Source: Bradyrhizobium rifense (GTDB lineage Bacteria; Pseudomonadota; Alphaproteobacteria; Rhizobiales; Xanthobacteraceae). Taken from it: a stretch of DNA of 64,000 nucleotides. The stretch lies in contig NZ_VSSS01000016.1 of the NCBI RefSeq assembly GCF_008123425.1, forward strand, positions 62,001-126,000, read 5' to 3'. The position numbers and the translations under genes are program-made. Positions within the stretch are counted from its first letter, which is position 1; each line of letters opens with the position of its first letter. Under the pieces are notes generated by a model. The model was not told where the DNA came from. It searched no databases and saw nothing but the letters and a program-made list of their open reading frames with translations. Shown in pieces: positions 8,352 through 17,793 of this stretch.

Positions 8352-9584
8352 TCAGTTCGTTCGGGTTGCCGCGAGCTGCAGCGATGATGCAGCCTCGGCA
8401 GCCCGCCAGGCTGCGCAGCGGCCAAGGATCAGCCCGTACACGATGAGGATCGCCGGGAAGCCCACCGGCTGCCCGAGAAACAGGAAGGTCGCAAGCAGCG
8501 CGAAGACGAGAGCCAGGGCCATCACCTCATGGCGGGCAAAACCTTCATCGAGCCCGGCGCGGATTAGAAAGGCCACCGCAATGCCCAGCACAACCAGATC
8601 GTACATGAAGAGATAGGGCGTCGTGAGCAGCGTTGCCGCCGCGAGCATCGCCGCCTTCAACGCGTAAGGCAGCCTGCTCCGCCACATCGCGACCAGCACG
8701 ACGGCGACCGCTGCCGTCAACACCCACTGGAAGATCCATCCAAGCTGCTCGGTGCCGCCGACATAGCGCACCAACGCGAAGATGCTCTGCATCTTGAACC
8801 AGGGCGCCCTTCCTTCGGTCAGGAAGGCCTGCGAGAACATCGGAATCCAGTGGAAGAAGGCCTGCCAGCTTTCGGTCCCGAATGCGAGCCAGGACACGCC
8901 TGCAATCGTCACCGTGACGACAGCGGCGGTGAAAAGCACCGTCCACTCGGCGGCGGCGATCAGCACCAGCGGAAACAGCAATCCATATTGGGGTTTGTAG
9001 CTCAGAAGGCCCAGGCAGATTCCAGCCAGCACGGGCCGCGTCGGCAGCAGATAAAGCATGCCGCCGATCAGGGAGGCGGTGAGAAAACCGTTCTGCCCGA
9101 CCAGGATGTTGATGAAGGTGGCAGGAAATCCAATCGCAAGCACCAGGCCCGCGTTGCGCCCGATGATCGCGCGCATCACGGCGAGATAAGGCACGATGCT
9201 GAACGCGGCCCAGCCGATGAAAGCCACGGCATAGGGAAACTGCGCGAGGAGAGAGGCGACGAACAGGAAGGGCGGCGGATAGTGCCAGGCGAAATGGCCG
9301 ACAAAATCCTGCTTGAGCAGCGCAAGCTCGACCTGCTTCTGGATGTCCCAATCCCAGGCCTGTGCGGGATGGCCGTCGAGTGCCAGTTTTCCGGCCGCCC
9401 AGACATTGACGAAGTCCGTCGGGATGCCGCGTCCGTCCGCGCCATAGATCCACGCATGCGTGAGATAGGCCGTCGGAAAATACGCCAGCGTGACGATCGC
9501 CAGCACGAAGGAGATGTTAAGGAGCGTCGCAGGGAGTGCGCCGTGACGGGCAACAGCAGGCGGGGCGGACGAAGCTTCGGCCAT
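8352..9584 (-). CDS. GT87-family (DUF2029) membrane glycosyltransferase
   Basis: 410 residues with about ten transmembrane segments. The first external loop carries GIPTDFVNVWAAGKLALDG, the Asp-containing motif of the GT87/DUF2029 family, which includes polyprenyl-phosphate-mannose-dependent mannosyltransferases; WHYPPPFLFV follows, also typical. A sugar-transfer role at the membrane is inferred. The ATG at 9584 follows AAGGAAG at five bases, so the 14 extra N-terminal residues of the longer frame are not included. Confidence 0.82.
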   Translation of the reverse strand: MAEASSAPPAVARHGALPATLLNISFVLAIVTLAYFPTAYLTHAWIYGADGRGIPTDFVNVWAAGKLALDGHPAQAWDWDIQKQVELALLKQDFVGHFAWHYPPPFLFVASLLAQFPYAVAFIGWAAFSIVPYLAVMRAIIGRNAGLVLAIGFPATFINILVGQNGFLTASLIGGMLYLLPTRPVLAGICLGLLSYKPQYGLLFPLVLIAAAEWTVLFTAAVVTVTIAGVSWLAFGTESWQAFFHWIPMFSQAFLTEGRAPWFKMQSIFALVRYVGGTEQLGWIFQWVLTAAVAVVLVAMWRSRLPYALKAAMLAAATLLTTPYLFMYDLVVLGIAVAFLIRAGLDEGFARHEVMALALVFALLATFLFLGQPVGFPAILIVYGLILGRCAAWRAAEAASSLQLAATRTN

Positions 9585-9700
9585 ACGGCTTCCTTTGACG
9601 CAACACGGTGACGCAGATGCGTTCAAGCCCTACACCCAAGGGACTTGAAGGAGGCTTAAGCCGGATTGTCGAATGCCCGGCGCCGATGCTGCCGGCAAAG

Positions 9701-9730
9701 CAAAAGAGCCCCGTCGATGACGGGGCTCTT
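9701..9730 (-). terminator. Intrinsic terminator after the Flp pilin gene
   Basis: On the minus strand a perfect 12-bp stem (AAGAGCCCCGTC pairing with GACGGGGCTCTT, three-base loop) ends in a short T-run. It lies 24 bp past the pilin stop. Confidence 0.8.
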
Positions 9731-9753
9731 CGCTATTCCGTAGATCGTGCAGC

Positions 9754-9918
9754 TTACTTGAGGCTGGACGAGATCGAACCGAACTTGGCATTCAGCGTGG
9801 TGCCGAGCTGGTTGACGACGGTGATGATCGCCAGCGCGATGCCGGCGGCGATCAGGCCGTATTCGATGGCGGTGGCGCCGGATTCGTCCTTCACGAAACG
9901 CGAAACGAGGTTCTTCAT
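9754..9918 (-). CDS. Flp-family type IVb pilin
   Basis: 54 residues: MKNLVSRFVKDESGATAIEY followed by a hydrophobic helix. The GATAIEYGLIAAGIALAI block is the Flp signature: a prepilin peptidase cuts after Gly, leaving an N-terminal ATAIEY. It would form the Flp/Tad pilus filament. No tad/cpa assembly genes are in this window, so they must lie elsewhere. The ATG at 9918 has GGAG upstream; the seven extra residues of a longer frame are not needed. It ends at a strong terminator. Confidence 0.93.
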   Translation of the reverse strand: MKNLVSRFVKDESGATAIEYGLIAAGIALAIITVVNQLGTTLNAKFGSISSSLK

Positions 9919-10240
9919 AGACTGCTCCAAAGGATACACGTGGCTTCAACTGGTCTGGTCTTTTCGGCTTCCCAGCGCCGCCCGACCATGGAACCCAACG
10001 TAAGGGCAAAGACTTGCGCCGCAGTTAATTCGACTGCGGAAATACGGAACCGTTTGTATGTATTGGCCGATGGTAAACCGAAATCTAAAACGATCGGTTA
10101 AATTGCGGGACATACACCGGCGCGGTCTCCGTTGGAGCGCAGTTCATCACGCTCTAATTCCACCGATTTACGGGAAGTTATGACCGCCATGGTCAAATGC
10201 CGCCCGCTCGGGCAATCCGACAAGAACAAGACGAGGCGGC
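9919..10240. other. Intergenic region between pilin and membrane-protein genes
   Basis: About 320 bp, more AT-rich than its surroundings, holding the divergent control regions of the pilin gene (minus) and the tandem membrane-protein genes (plus). A short AACCGA...TCGGTT inverted repeat at 10076-10099 is the only structure seen. No gene is recognised. Confidence 0.5.
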
Positions 10241-11731
10241 ATGTCCCTATCCTTCACCAACAGCATCACGGTGCAGAGCCGCGCGCGAGCGCTGGTGCCG
10301 CTGTGTGTCGGCACGGGCGCCTATCTCTTCTTCCTCTATATCGGCGACACCCTGCTTCAGGACTCCGACTCGTTCTGGCAGATCAAGATCGGGCAGTGGA
10401 TCCTCGATCACCACGCCCTGCCCTATACCGACTTCTATTCCTTCACGCGCTCCGGCGAGCCCTGGATCTCGACGTCCTGGCTGTCGCAGATCCTGTTCGC
10501 CATCTCCTATGCGCAATGGGACTGGGCTGGGCCGGTGGTCCTCACCGCGCTTGCGATCGCCGCGTCCGCTGCGATCTTCGTCTACCTGCTCGAGGCGCAT
10601 CTCGAAATTCCGCGCGCGGTGCTGTTCGCGATGCTGGCCGTGCTGCTGTCGCTGCACCACATCCTGGCGCGGCCGCACATGCTGGCGCTGCCGGTGATGA
10701 TCGCATGGGTCGGCATCCTCATGAATGCGGCCGACCGCAAGGTCACACCGTCCTGGGTCTGGCTGCCGCTGATGTCGCTGTGGGCGAACCTTCACGGCGG
10801 CTTCGTGCTCGGCCTCGCGCTGATCGGCCCGATGGCGATCGAGGCAATCTGGACGTTGGATTCCGGCAAGCAGATCCGGCTGCTCGCGCGCTGGTTCCTG
10901 TTCGGCGTCGCCGCCATGGCCGCTGCCTGCGTCACGCCCTATGGCTGGCGCACGCTGCTGGGAGCGACCAACATCCTCAATCTCGGCGAACTGCTGTCGG
11001 TCATCTCGGAATGGATGCCGGCGAATTTCGCCTCGTTCTCCGCGTTCGAAGGCGCGATCCTCGGCCTCATCGCGATCGGCCTGTTTCGCGGCCTGACGCT
11101 GTCGCCGCCGCGCATTCTGCTGATCCTGCTCTTCACCTGGATGGGGCTCACCCATGTCAGGAGCATCGAGGCCTTTGCCTTCCTGGTGCCGCTGGTGCTG
11201 GCCAAGCCGCTCGGCGAGACATCGCCGCTGCCGCAAGATACTGAGCAAGCCGGCGAGAGCTGGGCAGCGCACTACGTCACCATCACCGGCGCGCTGATGA
11301 TCGCGGCCGCGGCCTGGACCACGACCTCGATCTACATGTCGCATCATCGCTTCACCTTCACGATGGACCAGACGCCGGTCGCCGCCGTCGACCTGCTCCA
11401 GCAACGCAAGGCGCAACGCATCTTCAACGGCTACCAGTTCGGCGGCTATCTGATCTCGCGCGATATCCCGGTGTTCGTGGACGGCCGCGCCGAGCTCTAT
11501 GGCGAGAAGTTCGTGATGGACTTCTTCAAGGGGGTCGAGGTCAAAAAGCTCGATAACCTGACGCGGCTGCTGGAAGAGTACAAGATCGACGCCACGCTGA
11601 TGGGCGCCGACACCCCGGCCGCCCAGGTGCTCGATCATATCAAGGGCTGGAAGCGGCTCTATGCCGACAACATCGCCGTGATCCATGTGCGCGATGGCGC
11701 GCCCGATGCGGCCGTGCCGGCCAAGCCATGA
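10241..11731 (+). CDS. Multi-pass membrane protein, first of a tandem pair
   Basis: 496 residues with about nine hydrophobic segments and a soluble C-terminal domain of about 130 residues. Motifs shared with the next gene include LLQDSDSFWQIKIGQWILDH in the first external loop, WLSQILFA, WANLHGGFVLGLALIG, TPYGWRTLL, and VFVDGRAELYGEKF near the end. The acidic first loop resembles GT-C membrane enzymes; function is not known. Its stop overlaps the next start by four bases (ATGA), so the pair is translationally coupled. Confidence 0.8.
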   Translation: MSLSFTNSITVQSRARALVPLCVGTGAYLFFLYIGDTLLQDSDSFWQIKIGQWILDHHALPYTDFYSFTRSGEPWISTSWLSQILFAISYAQWDWAGPVVLTALAIAASAAIFVYLLEAHLEIPRAVLFAMLAVLLSLHHILARPHMLALPVMIAWVGILMNAADRKVTPSWVWLPLMSLWANLHGGFVLGLALIGPMAIEAIWTLDSGKQIRLLARWFLFGVAAMAAACVTPYGWRTLLGATNILNLGELLSVISEWMPANFASFSAFEGAILGLIAIGLFRGLTLSPPRILLILLFTWMGLTHVRSIEAFAFLVPLVLAKPLGETSPLPQDTEQAGESWAAHYVTITGALMIAAAAWTTTSIYMSHHRFTFTMDQTPVAAVDLLQQRKAQRIFNGYQFGGYLISRDIPVFVDGRAELYGEKFVMDFFKGVEVKKLDNLTRLLEEYKIDATLMGADTPAAQVLDHIKGWKRLYADNIAVIHVRDGAPDAAVPAKP

Positions 11732-13209
11732 CCATCGCGGCCAGTGTTCCGATCGCGCGCGCCCAGCGCAATCTGGCGCCGCTATGCATCGCGGCCGCGA
11801 TCTTTCTGCTGCTGTTGGTGAGCGGCGACAGCCTGCTGCACGATCCCGACACGCTCTGGCAGATCAAGGTCGGCGAGTGGATCCGCGATCATCGCGCAGT
11901 GCCCTGGACCGACTTCTATTCGTTGACCCACCAGGGTGATGTCTGGCTATCGACCTCATGGCTGTCGCAGGTCCTGTTCGCGACCGCCTATTCGCATTGG
12001 GGATGGGCCGGGCCCGTCGTGCTGACCGCGGCCGCGATCGCGCTGGCGATGGGATTGCTGCTGGCCTTCCTGCAACGGCATCTCGACCTGCCCTATGCGC
12101 TGGTGTTCTGCCTGCTGGCGATGACGCTGGCCGCGCCGCATCTGCTGGCCCGCCCACATGTGCTGGCGTTGCCGGTCATGGTCGCTTGGGCCGGCGGCTT
12201 GATGGCCGCGGCTGATCGCGGCCGCGCGCCCTCCTTCCGGCTGCTGCCGCTGATGGTGCTGTGGGCCAATCTTCACGGCGGCTTCGTACTGGGCCTCGCT
12301 CTGATTGGCGCGATCGGTCTCGAAGCGCTCTGGCGCGCCGCGCCGCCGCGCCGGTTGGCGCTTGCGATGCGCTGGGCTGCGTTCGGGCTCGGCGCGCTGG
12401 CGGCGAGTTGCTGCACACCCTATGGCCTGGACACGCTGCTCGGTGCAGCGCGCATCCTCAGTCTCGGAAAGTCCTTCTCGGTCATTGCCGAATGGCGTCC
12501 GGCCGATTTCAGCTCGTTCAGCCCGTTCGCAGGCGCGCTGCTCGGGCTGCTCGGTCTCGCGCTGACGCGTGGGCTCACGCTGTCGCCACCGCGCGTGCTG
12601 CTGATCCTCGGCACCACCTGGATGGCGCTGGCGCATGTCCGCAGCATCGAGACCTTCGGCGTGCTCGTTCCTCTGGTGCTGGCGCAGCCGCTGAGCGGCT
12701 GGTTCAGGACCGTGTCTGATGCCCCGCGCAGCTTGAGAATGGCTCCTGGTGCTCCGGCGGCGCTGGCCGCGGTGGCGATCGTGCTCGCGACCGCAAGCGC
12801 GACGGCGACCTTTGTAGGCCGTCATGCCTTCGAATTCTCGACGGCACAGGCGCCGGTCGCGGCGGTAGATGTGCTGACCGAGCGCAAGGCGGCGCGCATC
12901 TTCAACTCCTACGGCTTTGGCGGCTACCTCATCGTCCGCGACATCAGGCCCTTCGTCGACGGCCGGTCGGAGCTCTACGGCGAAAAATTCCTGATGGACT
13001 ATTTTGCCGCCGAAGACGGCCGCGACGTCCCGGGACTGCTGCGCATGCTCGACGACAACAGGATCGACGCAACGCTGCTGACGCCGGATTCACCGGCGGC
13101 GCAGATGCTGGATCATATCAAGGGCTGGAAGCGGATCTACGGCGACGGCATCGCGGTGGTCCATGTGCGCGACAATGCCGAAGGCGCGGCCGCTACGACA
13201 TCGAAATGA
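11728..13209 (+). CDS. Multi-pass membrane protein, second of a tandem pair
   Basis: 493 residues, collinear with the preceding protein over its whole length: LLHDPDTLWQIKVGEWIRDH, WLSQVLFATAYSHWGWAGP, WANLHGGFVLGLALIG, FVDGRSELYGEKFLMDYF and a final DHIKGWKRIYGDGIAVVHVRD. The two clearly arose by duplication. The same topology (about nine segments and a soluble tail) is predicted, and the function is equally unknown. The ATGA overlap with the upstream gene suggests the two products are made together, perhaps as a heteromer. Confidence 0.8.
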   Translation: MTIAASVPIARAQRNLAPLCIAAAIFLLLLVSGDSLLHDPDTLWQIKVGEWIRDHRAVPWTDFYSLTHQGDVWLSTSWLSQVLFATAYSHWGWAGPVVLTAAAIALAMGLLLAFLQRHLDLPYALVFCLLAMTLAAPHLLARPHVLALPVMVAWAGGLMAAADRGRAPSFRLLPLMVLWANLHGGFVLGLALIGAIGLEALWRAAPPRRLALAMRWAAFGLGALAASCCTPYGLDTLLGAARILSLGKSFSVIAEWRPADFSSFSPFAGALLGLLGLALTRGLTLSPPRVLLILGTTWMALAHVRSIETFGVLVPLVLAQPLSGWFRTVSDAPRSLRMAPGAPAALAAVAIVLATASATATFVGRHAFEFSTAQAPVAAVDVLTERKAARIFNSYGFGGYLIVRDIRPFVDGRSELYGEKFLMDYFAAEDGRDVPGLLRMLDDNRIDATLLTPDSPAAQMLDHIKGWKRIYGDGIAVVHVRDNAEGAAATTSK

Positions 13210-13245
13210 GGACGCAGCTCCGGGAGAGCCGTCATTCATCTTCGA

Positions 13246-13386
13246 TCACGAAAACAGAAAGGTCCCGATCAGCAGGCCCGCAGCGAAAGCGAGAAGCCCC
13301 AAAGTGGAGGCTGAAACGATCCGGATGAGGATGCGGACTTGCTCCTCGTACTCTTCTTCTGCGGTCTTGTGGGACTGAGCCGTCAT
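13246..13386 (-). CDS. Small single-pass membrane protein
   Basis: 46 residues: an acidic N-terminus (MTAQSHKTAEEEYEEQ), a short amphipathic stretch and one hydrophobic helix (about residues 25-46, STLGLLAFAAGLLIGTFLF). GGG lies about nine bases before the ATG at 13386. A longer frame runs upstream to 13710 but crosses a palindromic repeat and has no protein-like character. Function unknown; it is convergent with the tandem membrane-protein genes. Confidence 0.55.
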   Translation of the reverse strand: MTAQSHKTAEEEYEEQVRILIRIVSASTLGLLAFAAGLLIGTFLFS

Positions 13387-13523
13387 TGCAACTGCCCTGC
13401 CATCGCCCAGATGGGGCGAATGTACCCTCGAAATCGTGGCCAACAAGAGGCATTTTGGCCCCGCCGCGATGCCCTGTTCGTGATCTGGCGGGCCTCTCTT
13501 CAAGGGGGCCATTGATGCTCCAG

Positions 13524-13606
13524 TAGCCCGGATGGAGCGCAGCGTAATCCGGGACCTTGTCGCCGCGCAGATAGATCCCGGATTTCGCTGCGCTCCATCC
13601 GGGCTA
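13524..13606. repeat. Palindromic intergenic repeat with 31-bp arms
   Basis: The left arm at 13524-13554 begins TAGCCCGGATGGAGCGCAGC. The right arm at 13576-13606 is its reverse complement with one mismatch; the loop is 21 bp. It lies 22 bp past the stop of the binding-protein gene on the minus strand. Short elements of this kind are scattered between genes in Bradyrhizobium-type genomes. Confidence 0.85.
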
Positions 13607-13627
13607 CAAGAAAGCGCGCAGGTCGCC

Positions 13628-14824
13628 TCAATTCCCCGTCTGCAACTCGCCGAAGCGTTCCCAGGTCTTGCCGTTGAAGCGCATGAACTGCATCTGGTCG
13701 ACCGGGACATGGTCGCTCGGGCTGGTGTTGATCTTGATGCCGGGCAGCAGCATCGGCAGTTCGAGATCGTGGATCGAAAACGCCTGCTTCAGGATGTTCT
13801 CGGTCGACAGATCGTCGCCGCAGGCCTTCAGCACCGCCTCCAGCGCCATCGCGCTGTTGTAGGAGTTGACGTAATTGGTGTCGTGCTGGTCGGCCTCCGG
13901 CACATATTTCGTCATGAACTCGTGCCAGGCCTTGACGGCGGGATCGTCCTTCCAGGCGGGATCGTCGGGGTCCTTCACGTAGGCGGTGGAGAGAATGCCG
14001 GTGCCGGCCTCCACGCCTGCGGGCTCCATCACGGTCGATATCCAGACCGCGACATTCGACAGGAACGTCATCGGACGCCAGCCGATCTCGAAAGATTTGC
14101 GGATCGCCTGCGCCGCGAATTTCGGCGTCGCTGCGATCACGAAAACGTCGGCGCCCGAGGCCTTCAATTTCACGATCTGGGAATCGATGGTCGGGTCCTG
14201 GATCTCGTAGGTCGCATTGGTGACGACGGAATCGTATTTCTCGCCGAGCACGTCCTTGAAGCCGGCGAGATAGTCGCGGCCGTAATCGTCGTTCTGCGAG
14301 ATCACGGCGAACTTCGCGTTCGGGTTCTTCGCCAGCGCATAGCGCGCATAGAGCCGCGCCTCGTAGCGGAACGGCGCCTGCACGCCCATCGTCGCCTGCG
14401 GATATTGCGTGATGTCGGCGAATTTCGAGGCGCCGGAGCCGATGAAGAGCTGCGGCACGTTCTTGCTCTGGAGATATCTTGCGATCGCGGTGTTATGCGC
14501 GGTGCCGATCGAGGAGAAGATCAGCGCGACCTCGTCACTTTCCACCAGCCTGCGGGTCTGCTCGACCGATTTCGGCGGCGCGTAGCTATCGTCGAGCGAG
14601 ATCAGCTTGACCTTGCGGCCGTTGATGCCGCCCTTGTCGTTGAGCATCTTGAAATAGCCGACCTCGCCCTTGCCGAGCGCACCGAAGGCGGACACCGGCC
14701 CGCTATAGGGCATGGTCTGGCCGATCTGGATTTCCGTCGCGGTGACGCCGCGCATCTCGGCGGCAAGCGAAGCGGCAGGCAGCATGAGGAATGTTAGCGC
14801 GGCGATCTTTGCGATTAGATGCAT
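13628..14824 (-). CDS. Branched-chain-amino-acid-type ABC transporter substrate-binding protein
   Basis: 398 residues. The signal peptide (about 1-22, ending AASLAAE) precedes a LivK-type periplasmic binding protein: ATEIQIGQTMPYSGPVSAFG, GGINGRKVKLISLDDSYAPPK, VALIFSSIGTAHNTAI, then FAVISQNDDYGRDYLAGF. Such proteins deliver amino acids, urea or aromatic acids to ABC permeases; the ligand cannot be read from sequence. GGAGG precedes the ATG. No permease or ATPase gene is nearby, so it is an orphan binding protein. A 41-bp piece of its 5' end recurs at 16854-16894. Confidence 0.93.
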   Translation of the reverse strand: MHLIAKIAALTFLMLPAASLAAEMRGVTATEIQIGQTMPYSGPVSAFGALGKGEVGYFKMLNDKGGINGRKVKLISLDDSYAPPKSVEQTRRLVESDEVALIFSSIGTAHNTAIARYLQSKNVPQLFIGSGASKFADITQYPQATMGVQAPFRYEARLYARYALAKNPNAKFAVISQNDDYGRDYLAGFKDVLGEKYDSVVTNATYEIQDPTIDSQIVKLKASGADVFVIAATPKFAAQAIRKSFEIGWRPMTFLSNVAVWISTVMEPAGVEAGTGILSTAYVKDPDDPAWKDDPAVKAWHEFMTKYVPEADQHDTNYVNSYNSAMALEAVLKACGDDLSTENILKQAFSIHDLELPMLLPGIKINTSPSDHVPVDQMQFMRFNGKTWERFGELQTGN

Positions 14825-15284
14825 GAAATTCCTCCCGTTTTTTTATGCCTGCCGATTTCCCGTGAGATGGGTCTCTGCCTCGCAACCATTGCCGGCCATT
14901 CACCGAATTAGCGATATTTTTCCATACATTTCCATTGACGGAGTGCGGCGGGAACGGCAGTTTAGAAGCGGTCTAGCTATCTCCAATTTCAAGGCAGATA
15001 TTTTCGGGATGGGGCGTACTTAGAACCTGCCGCAACCATGACGGCAGCTTGACGACCGCAAGGGGCGGACGATCGAGACAAATAGAATCAGAATCCCAGA
15101 ATGATGCGCCCGCAAGGGCGGTCAGCGCGCCTGTAGGGGCGGTCAGCTTCCGAGCATATCCTCCTGGTCCGCGAGATACGAGACAGCGGCGACGGCCGCG
15201 CATCGCCCGGAGGTGGTCCGACTATGAAACATTCAGCTAGCGCGTTCAGATTCCTGGACGACCAGTCAGATAGTTTCATCGAAA
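14825..15284. other. Intergenic region upstream of the binding-protein gene
   Basis: About 460 bp with no convincing gene. The left part should hold the minus-strand promoter of the binding protein. Two copies of GGGCGGTCAGC lie near 15117-15149. A short open frame from 15224 reads out of frame into the truncated gene that follows and may be junk sequence at the deletion junction. Confidence 0.45.
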
Positions 15285-16817
15285 GTGCGTGGTTCGATCA
15301 AGTCGTCAGCCCGGTCATTCCGGCCGGTGCCGGCCAACTACACCGACGGGCGAGATGGACTCCCAACCTATTTTTCGGTCGATGGAACGCACTTGCTGAC
15401 CCAGTTCCACAACTCGGCCACCACCGGCAGCTTCGATCATCAGGACCCCGGCGACTGGAACATCGGGGACGATTCGTTCGGCTTCGGCATAGCCGGCCAC
15501 GTCGATGTTCTCTCGGCAACCGATCTCAGCGTGCTGGACGTCCTGGGCTGGACTCCAAGCGTCCCGGACGACTATCGCAACACGCTGACCGACACGACGC
15601 ATCCCTTCGGCTCGATCGCGGTGAATGGATCCAGCAGCGGGACGATAAATACCGACGGCGACCGCGACTGGTTCCAGGTCTCTCTCGCCGCGGGCCATCA
15701 CTACGTGATCCGCGAGCAGGGCGAACTCTTCGGCCAGGGCACTCTCCCGGACCCGCTCGAAGTGTTGCACGACAGCGCCGGAAACACGGTCGGCTCCAAC
15801 GACGACGTCAATACGGCTACCGGCTATACCGACTCCCAACTTGTCTTCACACCGGGCACCAGCGGAACCTACTATGTCGAGGCCGCCGCCTATAACGATC
15901 AATCCACCGGCACCTACAAAGTCTCCGTCTCGAATGTCGACCTGGCGACGGCAAACGATTTCAGCGGCGACACCAAGTCCGACATCCTGTTGCGAAACGA
16001 CGCCGGCGTCGTCTCCAGCTGGGACATGAACGACGGGACGCTGGTGCGAAGCAATTCGTTCGGGGCCGTGCCGGCCAGCTGGCACATTTATGGCAACGCC
16101 GACTTCAACGGCGATGGCAAAACCGATTTGCTGTGGTTGAACGACAACGGCACAGTCGTGACCTGGGATATGAACGACACCACCACGCTCAGCACGCATA
16201 CCGTCGGCGCGCTTCCGTCGAACTGGCACATTGTCGGCACCGGCGACTTCAACGGCGATCGCAACGCCGACATCCTGTTGCGCAACGACGCCGGCGTTCT
16301 TGCGACCTGGGACCTGCATGACGGGGCGTTTGTGAGCAGCAATTCATTTGGCGTCGTACCGCTCAACTGGCACGTCGCGGCCACTGCCGACTTCAACTCG
16401 GACGGTCACACCGACATTCTGTGGCGCAACGATACCGGATCGATCGTCACATGGGACATGGACGACGCCACCACGCAGAACACCCACGACCTGGGCATCG
16501 TGCCGGCCAACTGGCACATCATGGGCACAGGCGATTTCAACGGCGACAACTATACCGATATCCTCTGGGAGAATGATGCCGGCGTGGTCGCGATCTGGGA
16601 CCTCAACAACAGCACCATGCTCGCCAGCAAGACGGTAGGACAGCTGCCCAGCAACTGGCATATCATCGATACCGGCGACTACAACGGCGACCACAAGACC
16701 GATATTCTGCTGCGCAACGATGCCGGCGTGGTTGCGACCTGGGACATGAACGACAACGTGACGACCAGCACCCACACGCTGGGATATTTGCCGCCGAACT
16801 GGCACATCGTCGTCTAG
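15285..16817 (+). pseudogene. 5'-truncated metalloprotease-like gene with PPC domain and six FG-GAP repeats
   Basis: About 510 codons are open, but there is no ATG near the 5' end (only a GTG at 15285) and the N-terminal part looks lost. Residues about 17-90 (YTDGRDGLPTYFSVDG to LSATDLSVLDVLGW) resemble the C-terminal end of a secreted zinc-protease domain including its Met-turn, without the HExxH helix. Residues about 100-215 form a pre-peptidase C-terminal domain. From 15957 come six FG-GAP/VCBS units of exactly 144 bp (48 residues), each starting DFNGD-like and ending NWHI-like. Units 1 and 3, and 2 and 4, are most alike, so duplication went in pairs. No signal peptide is visible. Confidence 0.6.
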
Positions 16818-16822
16818 TCGGG

Positions 16823-16897
16823 GGCGGAGCGGATCCGGCCGAGCCTGACCTCGGTCGCGGTGACGCCGCGCATCTCAGCGGCGAGCGAAGCGGCGGC
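16823..16897 (-). pseudogene. Remnant of a second LivK-type binding-protein gene (signal-peptide end)
   Basis: Read on the minus strand this piece encodes AASLAAEMRGVTATE, identical to the signal-peptide cleavage region of the binding protein at 13628-14824, then diverges (VRLGRIRSA). At DNA level 39 of 41 bases match (16854-16894 against 14736-14776, same orientation). There is no start and no downstream remainder, so it is a gene scrap left by duplication or recombination. Confidence 0.75.
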
Positions 16898-16929
16898 CAA
16901 TGTCCCGTGGTCGAACAGGAAAGCGTGTC

Positions 16930-17787
16930 ATGCTGCTTCGCAATCTCTTCATCGCATCTCTCGTTGCGGTCTCGATCAGCGCGGCGCGTGCGGCGCCGCC
17001 ATGGCTGAGCCTGCCGCCGACGCCCACCTTGCCCAAGGCGGCACAGAGCGGCTTCGCGCCCGTCAACGGCATCAAGGTCTGGTACGCACTATTCGGCCGG
17101 GGTGAGCCCGTCCTGTTGCTGCATGGCGGCCTCGCCAACGCCAACTATTGGGGGCACCAGGTCCGTGCGCTGCAACGGCACTATCAGGTCATCGTCATGG
17201 AGAGCCGCGGGCATGGGCGCAGCAGTCGCAACCAGGAACCGTATGGCTACGATTTGATGGCCTTGGACGTCATCGGTGTGCTCGACCATCTCAAGATCAA
17301 GAAGGCGGCGATCGTAGGCTGGAGCGACGGCGCGATTATCGGCCTCGACATCGCCATGAAGCACCCTCAGCGGGTGAGCAAGCTATTCGCATTCGCGGCG
17401 AACTCCGATCCATCAGGTGTTGCCGACATTGCAACAAGCGACGTCTTCAACGCCTACATCGCCAGGGCGGGCGAGGAGTACAAGCGCCTCTCGCCGACCC
17501 CGACGGAATACAAGAGCTTCGTCGCCGAGATCACCAGGATGTGGGAGAGCCAGCCGAAATGGTCGACCTCGGACCTCGCAGCGATCAAGGTCCCGACCTG
17601 GATCGTGGATGGTGATCACGACGAGGCGATTAAGCGCGAGAACACCGAGTTCATGGCGGCGAACATTCCGGGGGCCGGCCTGTTGATCCAGCCGGAGGTC
17701 AGCCACTTCTCGTTCCTGCAGGATCCCGAGCAGTTTTCAAACGACATACTGCATTTTCTGGGGCGTGGTGGTGCCGCTGCGAGGTGA
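16930..17787 (+). CDS. Secreted alpha/beta hydrolase
   Basis: 285 residues. The signal peptide (about 1-21, ending ISAARA) is followed by an alpha/beta-hydrolase domain: VLLLHGGLANANYWG (oxyanion region), IVMESRGHGRSS, nucleophile elbow AIVGWSDGAIIG with Asp-flanked Ser, acid in WIVDGDHDEAI, and His in PEVSHFSF. It resembles periplasmic esterase or lactonase-like proteins; substrate unknown. The ATG at 16930 follows AGGAAA and gives a clean signal peptide; the longer frame from 16900 reads through the gene scrap upstream. Confidence 0.85.
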   Translation: MLLRNLFIASLVAVSISAARAAPPWLSLPPTPTLPKAAQSGFAPVNGIKVWYALFGRGEPVLLLHGGLANANYWGHQVRALQRHYQVIVMESRGHGRSSRNQEPYGYDLMALDVIGVLDHLKIKKAAIVGWSDGAIIGLDIAMKHPQRVSKLFAFAANSDPSGVADIATSDVFNAYIARAGEEYKRLSPTPTEYKSFVAEITRMWESQPKWSTSDLAAIKVPTWIVDGDHDEAIKRENTEFMAANIPGAGLLIQPEVSHFSFLQDPEQFSNDILHFLGRGGAAAR

Positions 17788-17793
17788 GACATC

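Noticed and set aside
10076..10099. AACCGA...TCGGTT inverted repeat in the pilin intergenic region
   Set aside because: Six-base arms around a 12-base spacer are expected by chance in a region this long; no supporting promoter context.
15117..15149. Two GGGCGGTCAGC copies upstream of the truncated gene
   Set aside because: Too short and GC-rich to separate from chance; no link to a promoter or gene.
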